Below are positions 1 through 8,937 of a DNA stretch of 64,000 nucleotides, piece by piece. The translations under genes were made by a program, and so were the position numbers. Source of the stretch: Citrifermentans bremense (GTDB lineage: Bacteria > Desulfobacterota > Desulfuromonadia > Geobacterales > Geobacteraceae); the NCBI RefSeq assembly GCF_014218275.1, contig NZ_AP023213.1, positions 496,001 through 560,000 on the forward strand, given 5' to 3'. Numbering within the stretch: position 1 is the first letter of the stretch; each line of letters starts with the position of its first letter. The notes beneath the pieces are model-generated. The model was not told where the DNA came from. It searched no databases and was given only the letters and a program-made list of their open reading frames with translations.

Positions 1-1
1 G

Positions 2-1294
2 CTGGTGACCCTCGTCACCTACGCCTTCGGCATCTGGGTGGACGGGGCGCGGACGCAAGGGGCGAAGCGCGCGTTTTTGTGGTGCGGCATAGCGGCCAAC
101 GTGTTGATACTGGTAGGCATGAAGTATCTACCGTTTCTCTCGGAGAACCTGGGGACGCTTGCGAAGCTCTTTTCCCCGGGCGCAGATGTTACGCCTGTAC
201 AGGCGCTGGTCGCGATAGGCGTTTCTTACTACGTTTTCCAGGCCATCTCTTACCTTTTCGACATCTACCTGGAAATCGACACACCGGAACGGCACCTGGG
301 GCACTTCGCCCTGCATCTCGCCTTCTTCCCGAAGCTCCTCCAGGGCCCGATCGAGAGGTCGTGCGACCTGATCCCGCAGTTGCGGGAGAAGTACCTGTTC
401 AACTACGAGAACGCGCGTCTCGGGATGCTCCTCTTCACCTGGGGGCTGTTCAAGAAGGTGGTCGTCGCCGACCGCATCGCCCCATACGTTGACAACGTCT
501 ATAACAATGTCCACGCCTTCAAGGGACTGCCGCTTTTGCTGGCAACCTACGCGTACTCCTTCCAGATCTTTTTCGACTTCTCCGGGTACACCGACATGGC
601 GCTGGGGAGCGCGCTCCTTTTCAACATCCGGCTGACCCAGAACTTCAACCGTCCCTACTTGGCCACCTCCGTGGCCGATTTCTGGAGACGGTGGCACATC
701 TCCTTCTCCCGCTGGATCCTCGATTACATCTTCAAGCCGCTCCAGATGCAGTGGCGCAGCCTGAAAAACTGGGGCAGCGCCGCTGCTCTCGTCATCGCCT
801 TCCTGGTGTCCGGGATCTGGCACGGGGCGAGCTGGGGGTTCGTGATCTGGGGGGGCTTGCACGGCCTGTTCATGGCCTGCTCCATCTTCTACAAGCCGTA
901 CCAGAAGAAGCTGCATAAGGCGCTCGGCATGGAAAAGACGAAGCTTCTCAAGTGGTGGCAGGTATTCGTCACCTTCAACCTGGTCAGTTTTGCCTGGATA
1001 TTCTTCCGTGCCGCAACGCTTGCCGACGCGTGGTACGTTGCGTCCAACCTTTTCAACGGAGCAGATGGCATGAAAGAAGCGTTTCTGTTCCTGCGGTCGC
1101 ACGAACTCACCATGACCCTGGTCTCGGTGGCCATTTTCGTCCTGCTGTCGGCCCTTTTCCGACAGGAGAAGCTGCAGCAGCTCTTCGCCAAGAGCGCTTT
1201 TAAACGCTACCTGGCTTACAACTCACTGTTGTTTTCCCTTATCCTCCTGGCGAAGTACGGGGCGACTAAGAGCTTCATATACTTCCAGTTCTGA
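2..1294 (+). CDS. MBOAT family O-acyltransferase (AlgI-like), 5' end cut by the window
   Basis: Membrane-bound O-acyltransferase of the AlgI/PatA type, which moves acyl groups across the inner membrane for O-acetylation of an exported polysaccharide or cell-wall polymer. The visible 430 codons are mostly membrane segments. Family motifs are clear: FDFSGYTDMA, FWRRWHIS, and near the C-terminus SGIWHGASW followed by WGGLHG, which contain the conserved histidines. The reading frame is open to the left edge and the usual N-terminal 50-60 residues are absent, so the start lies outside the window. The next gene starts two bases after this stop and encodes an SGNH-like protein, the usual partner of such enzymes. 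The family assignment is firm; the substrate is not known. Confidence 0.9.
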   Translation: MVTLVTYAFGIWVDGARTQGAKRAFLWCGIAANVLILVGMKYLPFLSENLGTLAKLFSPGADVTPVQALVAIGVSYYVFQAISYLFDIYLEIDTPERHLGHFALHLAFFPKLLQGPIERSCDLIPQLREKYLFNYENARLGMLLFTWGLFKKVVVADRIAPYVDNVYNNVHAFKGLPLLLATYAYSFQIFFDFSGYTDMALGSALLFNIRLTQNFNRPYLATSVADFWRRWHISFSRWILDYIFKPLQMQWRSLKNWGSAAALVIAFLVSGIWHGASWGFVIWGGLHGLFMACSIFYKPYQKKLHKALGMEKTKLLKWWQVFVTFNLVSFAWIFFRAATLADAWYVASNLFNGADGMKEAFLFLRSHELTMTLVSVAIFVLLSALFRQEKLQQLFAKSAFKRYLAYNSLLFSLILLAKYGATKSFIYFQF

Positions 1295-1296
1295 CC

Positions 1297-2223
1297 ATGA
1301 CCAAGCTAATCAAAAAAATAGTTCTTATAGCGTTGCCGGTGCTCGCGTTCCTTGTCCTTTTCGAGTTGCTAGCCCGCACCATCCCGACCAGCTACGGCCA
1401 AAAGTACAAGGCGCTCAATACCAAGAAGGACAGCGTTGAGGCGCTGGTCATGGGCTCGTCGCATGCCAACTTTGGCATCGATCCTCAGTACTTCGGGAGG
1501 CCCGGCTTTAACATGGCCAACGCCAGCCAGTGCCTGTCGCAGGATTACCAGCTCCTGCTCAAGTACCTCCCCCTGTGCAAAAACGTAAGGTTGGTCCTGG
1601 TCCCGATTTCTTACTTCACGCTGCAAACCGACCTCGCTCTGTCACCGGAAGCCTGGCGCTGCGCTTACTATTCCGTGTACATGGGGGTGAATGCAGATGC
1701 CTCTGCTTCGGGCTGGGAGCTCAGGAACAACAGCGCGCTTGCCTTGTGGGAAGGTCCTATAGGGGTTGTGAAGAACCTGAAAAAGGCAAAGAAACTAAGG
1801 ATAAACGAGTTTGGCTACCAGGCACCGGAGCCGAACAGGCAGCGTGTCGACGAGGTGATAAACGACAGCGCGGGGCAACAGAGGGTGGGGTATCACAACA
1901 AGATCATGAACCCCTCGGTGTTGCAGTCGAACCTCGCCATACTGGGGCAGATGGCGGAACTGCTCAAGAAAAAGAACATACAGATGATTCTGCTGGTCAC
2001 GCCGGTCTACAGGACCTACGCTCGGCATGTGGATCCGAAGATTTACGCGACCATGGTCAAGGTAATAGCAGAGGTTTCGAACAGGTACGGGGTCAAAAGC
2101 TACAATTACTTCAACGACAGCCGTTTCGACATAAGCGATTTCTCGGACAATGATCACCTCAATGAGAGGGGCGCGAAGAAATTGAGCCTGATACTGAAGC
2201 AGGAAATCATCGATGCCAGATGA
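1297..2223 (+). CDS. SGNH-hydrolase-like membrane-anchored protein, partner of the MBOAT acyltransferase
   Basis: A 308-residue protein with one N-terminal membrane segment (about residues 7-27) and a periplasmic domain. GSSHANFGIDP at about residues 53-63 resembles the serine block of the SGNH/GDSL fold, and DNDHLNERG near the C-terminus resembles the Asp-His block. These motifs fit AlgJ/AlgX-like or DltD-like proteins that hand an acetyl group from the MBOAT protein to the polymer. It follows the MBOAT gene by two bases and is presumably co-translated with it. A strict GDSL motif is not seen, so catalytic activity is an inference from family and context. Confidence 0.75.
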   Translation: MTKLIKKIVLIALPVLAFLVLFELLARTIPTSYGQKYKALNTKKDSVEALVMGSSHANFGIDPQYFGRPGFNMANASQCLSQDYQLLLKYLPLCKNVRLVLVPISYFTLQTDLALSPEAWRCAYYSVYMGVNADASASGWELRNNSALALWEGPIGVVKNLKKAKKLRINEFGYQAPEPNRQRVDEVINDSAGQQRVGYHNKIMNPSVLQSNLAILGQMAELLKKKNIQMILLVTPVYRTYARHVDPKIYATMVKVIAEVSNRYGVKSYNYFNDSRFDISDFSDNDHLNERGAKKLSLILKQEIIDAR

Positions 2224-2324
2224 AACCCCTGCGCCACTGTTAGTGCAATGAAAGAGCGGGGCAGCCAAAAGGAAGAGCAAAGTATGGACGACTTTGGCTT
2301 TTGCCGATGGTTTTCCCCGTTCGG

Positions 2325-4838
2325 CTACCCGGAAAACTCGATCCTGAACTCCGCACCCTCTCCGGTGTTCCGCACGTAGAGCCTTCCTCCCATGCTCTTC
2401 TCGATGATGTTCTTCGACATGTAGAGTCCGATCCCCGTTCCTTTATCCGGCCCCTTGGTGGTGAAGTACGGCTCGAACATCCGCGGCATTATCTCCTCGG
2501 CAATCCCGCCGGCGTTATCGGTAACGGTGACGACGGATCTGCTTGCATCCTTGAAAAGGCGTATCGAGATTTGCGGAGTGGCCACCGCCCGCTCGTTGAG
2601 GGCTTCCCTCGCGTTGTTCACCAGGTTCATTATGACGTGGGAAAACTCGTTCCGGTGGCCCGTTACGACCAGCTCGTCCGTCTGCTCGATACGTACCTCG
2701 ACGCGCATCGCTTTAAGCGGCGCCTCCAGAAGTGTTACCGTGGCGGCCACGGCCGCATTGACGTTGAACGGCTGGGGCTCCTTCTCCTCCTTCAGGAAAT
2801 CCTTGAAATCGGTGATGGTGTCCGACATGTGCCTGATAAGATCCATCACCTTGGCGACCTCTCCCTTAAGGAACTCGCCGCTGAAGTTTCCCACCTCGTA
2901 GGTCAGTTGCATTTGCTGGACGAGGAGCCCGAGGACGTTCAACGGCTGCCGCCACTGGTGCGCGATGTTGCCGAGCATCTCCCCCATGGCTGCCAGCCGG
3001 CTCTGCCGCATGAGAAGCTGTTCCTTTTCCCGCAGGTCCTCAACGGCGGCAAGGCGCTGGTCGGTCTCCCGCTGCAGCGCGACGTACGCCTGCTCAAGTT
3101 CTGCCGTCCGCTCCCTGACCCGCAGCTCGAGTTCGTCCTTGGCCCTGCGGAGCGCCTCCTCAGCCTCTTTGCGGCGAGTGATGTCCTCGACGATGGCTAC
3201 TTCGAAATCCGGCCCGCCACGGAGGTCGCGCACCAGCGACAGGGTGAGCCTTGCCCATACGTGACGACCGGCTTTATGGAGGAAGCGCTTCTCTACGCTG
3301 TAGCTGTCCAACTCCCCTGAGGCCATGTTTCTGAATGGGATGAGATCGAGGTCCAGGTCATCGGGGTGCGTCATCTCGGGCCAAGGGGTCGCCAGCATCT
3401 CTTCGCGGCTGTAGCCCAGCATGTTGCAAAACGCCTCGTTGACGTCGATCCATCGCGCGTCACTGAAGGTCACCCGTCCCATTCCGACCGCCGCCTGCTC
3501 GAAAACGGCCCGGAACTTCTCCTCGCTCTCCCTTAGCGCCTCCTGGGCGTGCCTTTTCACCGTGATGTCACGAAGCGTCAGGACTCCCATCTGCAGCTTC
3601 CCCTGCGGGTCGCGTATCGCGGCACCGCGGTAGCTGTAGATCCGCTGCCAGGTCTGCTCCTTGTTTTTCACCAAAAGCTCGACATCGTGCAGCTCCTCTC
3701 CCCTCATTACCCGCCGTATCGGCCACTGCTCCAAGGGGAGGAGTTCCCCTTCCAGCGTCCTCAGCTCGATCTTTTGGACCATTCTTTCAAACGTTTTGAT
3801 CGCATCAAGTTCCTCCTCGAAGTCGTACATCTCCAGGGCCCTGCGGTTCCAGTACAACCCGGCGGTTTCGGCGTCAATGACGATGAGCCCCTCCGCCATA
3901 TTGTCGATGATGTCCCTTAGTTTCTCCTCGCTTTGGAGCAGCGCCTCGCGGGTCCGCTGGTCCTCGACCAACCGCACGTGAAGGTCTGCGCGTTTCCCGA
4001 TTTCGTAGACGATGGCTGAGAAGGTGACGATCCACGAGAGGACGAGGAGGCTGATGCTGAAGGTGGTCCCGTAGAGGCCGTGAAATTCTCCGGCAAGGAC
4101 TAGCTACCCGAGCAGGATGGGGAGTGCGACCGCAGGCAGGAGCAGGGCACGCGAGACGAAGCCGCCGGGTGTGGGTGACGTGAAGACCGCCGTGAAGGCC
4201 TCCCTCGGCCTTGCGAGTAAAAAGCCGACGCCAAGGAGAAAGATGGAGAAGCTCGTGGGCCAGGCGATGGCGGTGACCCGCGGAGCAGCGTAGAACCCCT
4301 CGACATGGTAGAGATAGCCGAGAAGTCCCATCTGGCCAAGCAGGCAAAGGATAAGGCCAAGCGACTGGGCCATGCGGATCGCCACCCCTTTCCCCTGCAG
4401 CAGCAAGAAGGTGCCGATGCCGCAAATGGTGAAGGCGAAGGCACCGGGGGGACCCATCCGGTTGGGGTGCAGGACGCCTAGGGCGCCCGGTTCCTCATAG
4501 GCTAGGAACTGGTCGATGCCGAAATCGAAGCCGAGCAGGTGTTCGAGGAGGGTAAGAGCGGCGATGGCGGTAGCCGGTGCCGCGAGAACGGCCGACCACC
4601 ATCTCCAAGGCCTCGTGCGCTCCGCCGCCGCGACAGCCAGGGCAAAGCCACTAAGAGCAAGGCACAAAGAGGCGTTGGTCTTCATGACGAAAGAGTACAG
4701 ACCGCTAGAGGTAAGGAGGCCGGAGAGCCACAGGGCGAGATGGACCGCTCCGATGACGGCAGCGACGATTCCGCTCAGAACCGCGCCGCGTCGAAGATAC
4801 TGTTCCGTTCGCTCTTCCTGTGTGGGGGTGGGGACCAT
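2325..4838 (-). pseudogene. Membrane PAS-PAS sensor histidine kinase interrupted by an in-frame TAG
   Basis: Read through, this is an 838-codon sensor kinase. Residues 1-285 form a multi-pass membrane sensor region, followed by two PAS/PAC domains (about 310-420 and 440-545), a coiled coil, a phosphoacceptor block GNIAHQWRQPLN (His near 626), and an HATPase domain with NLVNNAREA, DNAGG and GTGIGLYMSK. A single TAG at 4104-4106 stops the frame after codon 244. The frame is unchanged afterwards, and the next 40 codons continue the membrane domain (LVLAGEFHGLYGTTF, then hydrophobic residues). This argues for one gene with a nonsense lesion rather than two genes. A GTG at 3975-3977 could start a soluble kinase fragment. 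No response regulator is adjacent. It may be a true mutation or a sequencing error. Confidence 0.8.
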
Positions 4839-4947
4839 GAAGCACTCATGCCTGCAGGAGATACCGGTTAAAAAGTCTTCACCAATATAGCATCCCTTTG
4901 TCTGAGTGCAGTCCGCGGCATAACCTTTCTTGCAGAAGACAATAGAT

Positions 4948-4972
4948 CCCCGGGTTTATAAAGAGCCCGGGG
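4948..4972 (-). terminator. Inverted repeat, possible terminator
   Basis: CCCCGGG (4948-4954) and CCCGGGG (4966-4972) form a 7-bp perfect stem with an 11-base loop. It lies downstream of the small membrane protein gene at 5052-5276 on the minus strand. The following T-run is poor, so intrinsic termination is only likely. Confidence 0.4.
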
Positions 4973-5051
4973 CGGGAGGAAGAGTCATGGGCGAGGGGGC
5001 ATCACTTCGTGCCGGTTTTCTCACTCCAGCTGAATTGCGCCTCCGCGGCGG

Positions 5052-5276
5052 TCACCTTCTTCGTTGACTCAGGTCGCTGACTACGCGGTAGCCCAGCAAC
5101 ACGAAGGGCCAGGAGTGCCAGAAAAGGTCGAATACATCGATGGGCCGGATCAAAGTTCCCGCCGTCAGCATCCCGATCTTCTCGACGATATGGGGCTGGG
5201 GGTAGAAGGGGGCAAAACCAAGAAGCAGCGCCAAGGGGATAAGAAATCTGTAGCTGAGTCTGTCCTTCATGGTCAT
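5052..5276 (-). CDS. Small conserved two-helix membrane protein
   Basis: A 74-residue protein with a hydrophobic segment at about residues 10-27 and a second at about 52-64, separated by a motif rich in conserved-looking residues (PHIVEKIGMLTAG, RPIDVFDLFWHSWP). I recall similar small proteins in anaerobes, sometimes labelled loosely as RND-transporter-related, but nothing in the sequence supports a transport role. The ATG at 5276 has a GAGGT ribosome site six bases upstream. It sits 67 bp downstream of the NifX-type gene in the same direction, so the two may be co-transcribed. Function unknown. Confidence 0.65.
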   Translation of the reverse strand: MTMKDRLSYRFLIPLALLLGFAPFYPQPHIVEKIGMLTAGTLIRPIDVFDLFWHSWPFVLLGYRVVSDLSQRRR

Positions 5277-5343
5277 CTATCGACCTCACGCTTCATTTGC
5301 AGGCGACGCGCTCCTTTTTTTACTTCCTCGGTGCGCTGAGTAA

Positions 5344-5724
5344 CTAATGGGAACATCCGTGGCTGCTGCCGTGGCCGCCACAGGTGTGGCCAGGCTGGTA
5401 TTCCGGGAGCTCGTTGTTCTTGAAGAGCAACATGTTTTCTGCAACAGTCCCCTCGCACGCCTGGAATACCCGAATCCCGGAGCTGTTCAGCTTGAACAAC
5501 GCTCCGCCGCCGATCCCACCGACGACGATGGCGTCGACACGATGGCCGCCAAGTCCAGCGATCGGATTGCAGGCTCCATGTTGGTGAATCCTGTCCTGGT
5601 TGGTGATCGCAGTGAGCTCCTTAGTGTCGAGATCCACCACGACGAAAGCCGGCGCCGATCCGAAATGCCCATACACCTCGCTCTCCAACCCCTCATTCTC
5701 AAAAACCGGGAAACAAACCTTCAT
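5344..5724 (-). CDS. NifX/NifB-C-terminal-type cofactor-binding protein
   Basis: A 126-residue protein of the dinitrogenase iron-molybdenum cofactor family. It starts MKVCFPVFENEG, continues with the family block SEVYGHFGSAPAFVVVD, and has GIGGGAL. Members bind FeMo-co precursors or other metal clusters. Many, like this one, lie far from nif genes and have unknown roles. The C-terminus is a His/Cys-rich tail (HTCGGHGSSHGCSH), a likely metal site. I chose the ATG at 5724 over an in-frame start 21 codons earlier because GGAGG lies five bases upstream and the family starts at MKV. A sigma-70-like promoter and a palindrome lie just upstream, suggesting metal- or redox-responsive control. Confidence 0.8.
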   Translation of the reverse strand: MKVCFPVFENEGLESEVYGHFGSAPAFVVVDLDTKELTAITNQDRIHQHGACNPIAGLGGHRVDAIVVGGIGGGALFKLNSSGIRVFQACEGTVAENMLLFKNNELPEYQPGHTCGGHGSSHGCSH

Positions 5725-5785
5725 CAAAACCTCCGCAGAACCCGTCATCTTCGTTTTGTTAGCCACGTTTCTGTCCGCTTGTGAC

Positions 5786-5827
5786 ATGAATATTCATATT
5801 TCTATATCTTGTAGGGGGCGTTGTCAA
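5786..5827 (-). promoter_or_regulatory. Promoter plus 12-bp palindrome upstream of the NifX-type gene
   Basis: On the minus strand, TTGACA (5827-5822) and TATAGA (5806-5801) are separated by 15 bp. The perfect palindrome ATGAATATTCAT (5786-5797) follows the -10 by three bases and covers the expected start of transcription. A short spacer with a palindrome over the start site is the layout of metal-sensor-controlled promoters. The palindrome resembles the ATGAA/TTCAT half-sites of ArsR/SmtB operators. The regulator is an inference. Confidence 0.5.
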
Positions 5828-5884
5828 TGCAATTTGAGGGACTTTTGGCTCGAGTGGACCAGCGCTTGAGGGGTGCAACGTAGG

Positions 5885-6212
5885 AAGGTCATTTTCGGAG
5901 CAGGTAATGACGAATTTTTTTCAGATGTGTCATTTCCCGAACTAAAACGTCACATTTTTTTCAAATGTGCCATTTCCTGAGCGAAAACATCACATTTTCC
6001 CCGAATGTGTCATTTCCTGATGCGAATACGTCACATTGTTTTCAAATATGTCATTTCCTTATGCAAAAACGTTATATTTTTTTCAAATGTTTCATTTTCG
6101 AACTCGAATACGTCATATTTCTTTTAGACGTGAATCAAAATTGTCATTTTGTATGCGAAACAGCACATTTTTTTTAAAAGTGATGTTTTCGGATTCGGAA
6201 ATGACATTTCTT
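5885..6212. repeat. AT-rich degenerate tandem repeat, period 40-41 bp, with internal hairpins
   Basis: The block TCATTTC/T recurs at 5930, 5970 (as CCATTTC), 6010, 6051, 6092 and 6144, spaced mostly 40-41 bp. Degenerate half-units lie at both ends (from 5888, and to about 6209). Each unit holds an inverted pair such as CACATTT and AAATGTG around a TTTTC loop. The tract is strikingly AT-rich beside GC-rich genes and contains no supported gene. It fills the gap between the NifX-type promoter and the end of psiE. Confidence 0.8.
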
Positions 6213-6233
6213 CCTAAAAAACAGGTGAGCTTA

Positions 6234-6671
6234 TCAAAGCTCCTTCCTTATGGCTGCGGGTGAGTACCTGACCGCCATGACCCTGACCAGGGAAAGGGAG
6301 ATGACCAGGGAGATGGTCATGGCGACTTCTTCCCAACGGATGCTTTTGTACCAGAAGGCCATGACCTCGGTGAGCACGGTGACGATCACCGTGTCGATGA
6401 TGTAGGTGACCTTGACCCTCCCTTCGCTGAAATAGGCCAGGGCGGTCCTCAAGACCTCGATGATGGCGAGGACGGTAAGCAGGTCGACCATGATGGTTTT
6501 GAAGGCACTGTGAAAGTCGGTTTCGAAGATGAGGCGAAGGTCGTAGATGGCGCATCCGACGCCGGCAACGATGGCAAAAAGTATCGACAGAATCAGGAAC
6601 GAGAGGACGACTCTGGTCGACATCTCGTAGAAGCGGGTAAGTTTCAGGTCGACGATATCTTCTTTCCACAT
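6234..6671 (-). CDS. PsiE-family membrane protein
   Basis: A 145-residue membrane protein with about four hydrophobic helices. It matches the phosphate-starvation-inducible PsiE family, which has a short charged N-terminus, a long first helix, then blocks such as MVDLLTVLAIIEVLRT and FWYKSIRWEE. The biochemical role of PsiE is unknown; in E. coli it responds to phosphate starvation and cAMP-CRP. The ATG is supported by AAGGAGC seven bases upstream. No Pho box was recognised here. Confidence 0.8.
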   Translation of the reverse strand: MWKEDIVDLKLTRFYEMSTRVVLSFLILSILFAIVAGVGCAIYDLRLIFETDFHSAFKTIMVDLLTVLAIIEVLRTALAYFSEGRVKVTYIIDTVIVTVLTEVMAFWYKSIRWEEVAMTISLVISLSLVRVMAVRYSPAAIRKEL

Positions 6672-6824
6672 GGTGCAGCTCCTTTCGGTTCGTTGTCACG
6701 AAAGGTAGCAGCCACACGTCACGGGCATGTGTCGGAAAGGTTGCAGGAAGAAAAATTTAGGATACGCGGGTTTTCAGCTGGTTCATCAGGGATAAACCTG
6801 TCCCTGTCGGCCCTCCTTTGGACT

Positions 6825-7943
6825 TTACAGCTGTTCCAGCACGGCGGCCATGGCTTCGTCGTCTATCCTGTGGCCCGTGCTGCAGATGACGTGGCGGTAG
6901 TCGAACCCGAGGCAGAAGCTGAGCCAGGCAAAGCAGTCGAGGACGTAGTTGCGGGGGAAAATCTCGATCACCCGGCAGGGGGGATCAGACCAGACCAGAT
7001 TGCTCAAGCCGGCTCCGTGCGTAGCGACCACCGTCTCGGCCTGGCGGAAGATGCGGATCTGCTCCTGGAAGGAAAAGTCCTCCAGGTGCAGTATGGTGAA
7101 CCCTTTTTCCTTCAGCGTCCTCTCCAGCTCTTCCTCTCCCATCAACCGGCGCCTCCTGCTTCTGCGCCTGGAGATGTAGAGCCTCGTTCCCGGCGCGGGC
7201 ACGGCGGAACATTCTTTGGCTATGACCTTGGCCTTCACCTGCGATCTGAGCAGGTCGATGACTTGGGGGCTGGTGAATTCGGGCGCCGTGTGGTACTGGG
7301 GCATCACCAGGCTTCGAACCTTGAGCGGAGTGGAGCAGAAGATGAAACGGCCGGCTGCCTCGGGGCCGAGTACCGTGGCCAACCCGTCCATCACGTAGGC
7401 AGGACAGTTCTCGGGCAGTACGATCTTCACCTGCGGGACGGTCGAGACGGCGTAGAGAAGGTTGGGCAGTACCTCCAGGAGCCAATGGTAGTACCCCGCG
7501 GCGGGATGGCAGACGACAATAGGATCCTCAGACCTAAGCTCGCTCACGGGAAGAAGCGGCTCGTGCAGCATGTCCCCCCAGTCCATGATGCGACGCAAGG
7601 AGCCAACGCTCTCCTCGATGATCCTGTTCCCGATCCAGGCCATGCCGGTATCGGGCGACACCACCGCGTCTTTCAACAGGTAGATGTTGCGCTTGCCGAA
7701 AGCCGCCTCTGTCCTGATGAAAGGAGGAAAGGGGACCTGCAGGTCGTGCTTTACAACGTGGGCATCCGCAACCGAGATGATTTCGGCGATGTGACGCTTG
7801 ACCTTGGGTAGGTAGGAGAGTTTCTCCAGCGACTCGATGCTCGACTTCGGCATCTTTCCCACGATGGGACCAAGCAGCTCCAGCGTGATCTTGTGCGCCA
7901 GCCGCCTTTTCTCTTTGACTGCCCTTTCGCGTTCGTGCTTCAT
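6825..7943 (-). CDS. Glycosyltransferase family 61 (DUF563) protein
   Basis: A 372-residue cytoplasmic protein. The C-terminal half carries the GT61 signature: LYISRRRSRRRRL, then FQEQIRIFRQAETVVATHGA, GLSNLVW and a final VIEIFP. The mid-region HPAAGYYHWLLEVLPNL is also typical of GT61, where HWxxExLP is a hallmark. Such enzymes transfer sugars to exopolysaccharide, lipopolysaccharide or glycoprotein acceptors; the acceptor here cannot be inferred. The gene stands alone between psiE and marC. Start at 7943 with GAGGGAG just upstream. Confidence 0.85.
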   Translation of the reverse strand: MKHERERAVKEKRRLAHKITLELLGPIVGKMPKSSIESLEKLSYLPKVKRHIAEIISVADAHVVKHDLQVPFPPFIRTEAAFGKRNIYLLKDAVVSPDTGMAWIGNRIIEESVGSLRRIMDWGDMLHEPLLPVSELRSEDPIVVCHPAAGYYHWLLEVLPNLLYAVSTVPQVKIVLPENCPAYVMDGLATVLGPEAAGRFIFCSTPLKVRSLVMPQYHTAPEFTSPQVIDLLRSQVKAKVIAKECSAVPAPGTRLYISRRRSRRRRLMGEEELERTLKEKGFTILHLEDFSFQEQIRIFRQAETVVATHGAGLSNLVWSDPPCRVIEIFPRNYVLDCFAWLSFCLGFDYRHVICSTGHRIDDEAMAAVLEQL

Positions 7944-8062
7944 CTACTCCCTCGGCTTCAGACGGTAACAACGTATTCACCGGAAAAACAGGTTCTTTTA
8001 TACTTGCGCAGGCAGCAAAGTGCAACGTGATTAGCCGACTGCGCCTGTTTCCCCCACCCTGT

Positions 8063-8084
8063 CCCTCCCCCTCCTGGGGAGGGG
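8063..8084. repeat. GC-rich hairpin of the ACCCTGTCCCTC type
   Basis: CCCTCCCC (8063-8070) pairs with GGGGAGGG (8076-8083) across a five-base loop. The flank ACCCTGTCCCTC matches in reverse the dyad at 53027-53047, indicating a dispersed REP-like element. Confidence 0.5.
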
Positions 8085-8107
8085 AGCTAATTGACGCTTC
8101 AGGGATA

Positions 8108-8184
8108 CAACGGACCCAGGTGTTGCAACGGATGCAGGGGATATGAAACGGACGCGGGGGGGCGATGCGCGGAATGCGGGGGTA
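8108..8184. repeat. Degenerate 20-bp tandem repeat next to the marC stop
   Basis: About four diverged copies of a unit resembling CAACGGATGCAGGGG follow one another at roughly 18-22-bp spacing, ending at the marC stop codon. No coding function is seen. Confidence 0.4.
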
Positions 8185-8841
8185 TCAGGAAGGGATGTGG
8201 ACGCCGGGCCAGATGGCGGTGATGCCGTTGATGACGTACTGCACGGCGATGAATGCGAGGATGAGCCCTACTATCCTTACTGCGACTTTCATCCCCAGTT
8301 CCCCGAAGACGCGGGCCAGCTCGTCGGCCCAGTGCAAAAGCAGGTAAGCCGTGATGAAAACGATGAGCGCGCCCCCGATAAGAACCAGCACCGACAGGGC
8401 GCCGCTCGCCTGGCTTGAAAACACCAGGCAGGTGACTATCGCGCCGGGGCCGGCCAGCAGGGGAATGGCCAGCGGGGTGACGGAGACGTCCTCCTTCTTC
8501 TCTGCCAGGCGTTCTTCCTTGCTGCTGGTCTGGGTGCCGGTCGGATTGCCGTAAAGAAGTTCCAGCGCGATCACGAATAGAAGCAGCCCCCCGCTTATCT
8601 GCACAGCGGAGGTGTTGATGGCGAAGTATTTCAGCAGGGACGGGCCTACTACCAGAAAAAAGACGATGGCCAGAAGTCCTATCGAGCAGCCGCGTCTAGC
8701 TATGGCTCTGCGCTCTTGCTTGCTGTGTGCTACGGTGATGGCGAGAAAGGTAGGGACGGCGGCGAGAGGATCGACGATCACGAAGAGCTGGACGACGAAT
8801 ACTATCAATTGTTCGAAGAGACTGGCCGCGCTCTGTGTCAT
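8185..8841 (-). CDS. MarC family (UPF0056) integral membrane protein
   Basis: A 218-residue protein with about six membrane helices. It has the family opening FVVQLFVIVDPLAAVPTFLA and the central block TPLAIPLLAGPGAI, both diagnostic of MarC/UPF0056. Members were once linked to multiple antibiotic resistance, a link later withdrawn; their substrate is unknown. The start is supported by GGAGG eight bases upstream. The gene is monocistronic by spacing. Confidence 0.9.
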   Translation of the reverse strand: MTQSAASLFEQLIVFVVQLFVIVDPLAAVPTFLAITVAHSKQERRAIARRGCSIGLLAIVFFLVVGPSLLKYFAINTSAVQISGGLLLFVIALELLYGNPTGTQTSSKEERLAEKKEDVSVTPLAIPLLAGPGAIVTCLVFSSQASGALSVLVLIGGALIVFITAYLLLHWADELARVFGELGMKVAVRIVGLILAFIAVQYVINGITAIWPGVHIPS

Positions 8842-8937
8842 CAGCTTTTCCTCCGCCAGGAAAAGCTTTCCACAAAAACGGGAATCTACAAGGGCCTAGT
8901 GAGAATGACAGAATCTCTGCCCTGTGAGCAGCCTGCT

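Noticed and set aside
2224-2324. Terminator between the convergent SGNH and kinase genes
   Set aside because: Only a bulged stem (GGCA, GCCAAA with TTTGGC, TGCC) was found, with no clean T-run, so it was not listed.
4104-4106. UAG decoded as pyrrolysine
   Set aside because: Pyrrolysine genes were not seen in the window, and a sensor-kinase membrane helix is not a known pyrrolysine site; a simple nonsense change is more likely.
5965-6177. Open frame encoding a Phe/His/Cys-rich repetitive peptide inside the 40-bp repeat
   Set aside because: No ribosome site, and composition follows directly from the AT-rich repeat.
5885-6212. CRISPR array
   Set aside because: Whole units are similar to each other, with no constant repeats separated by unique spacers, and no cas genes are nearby.
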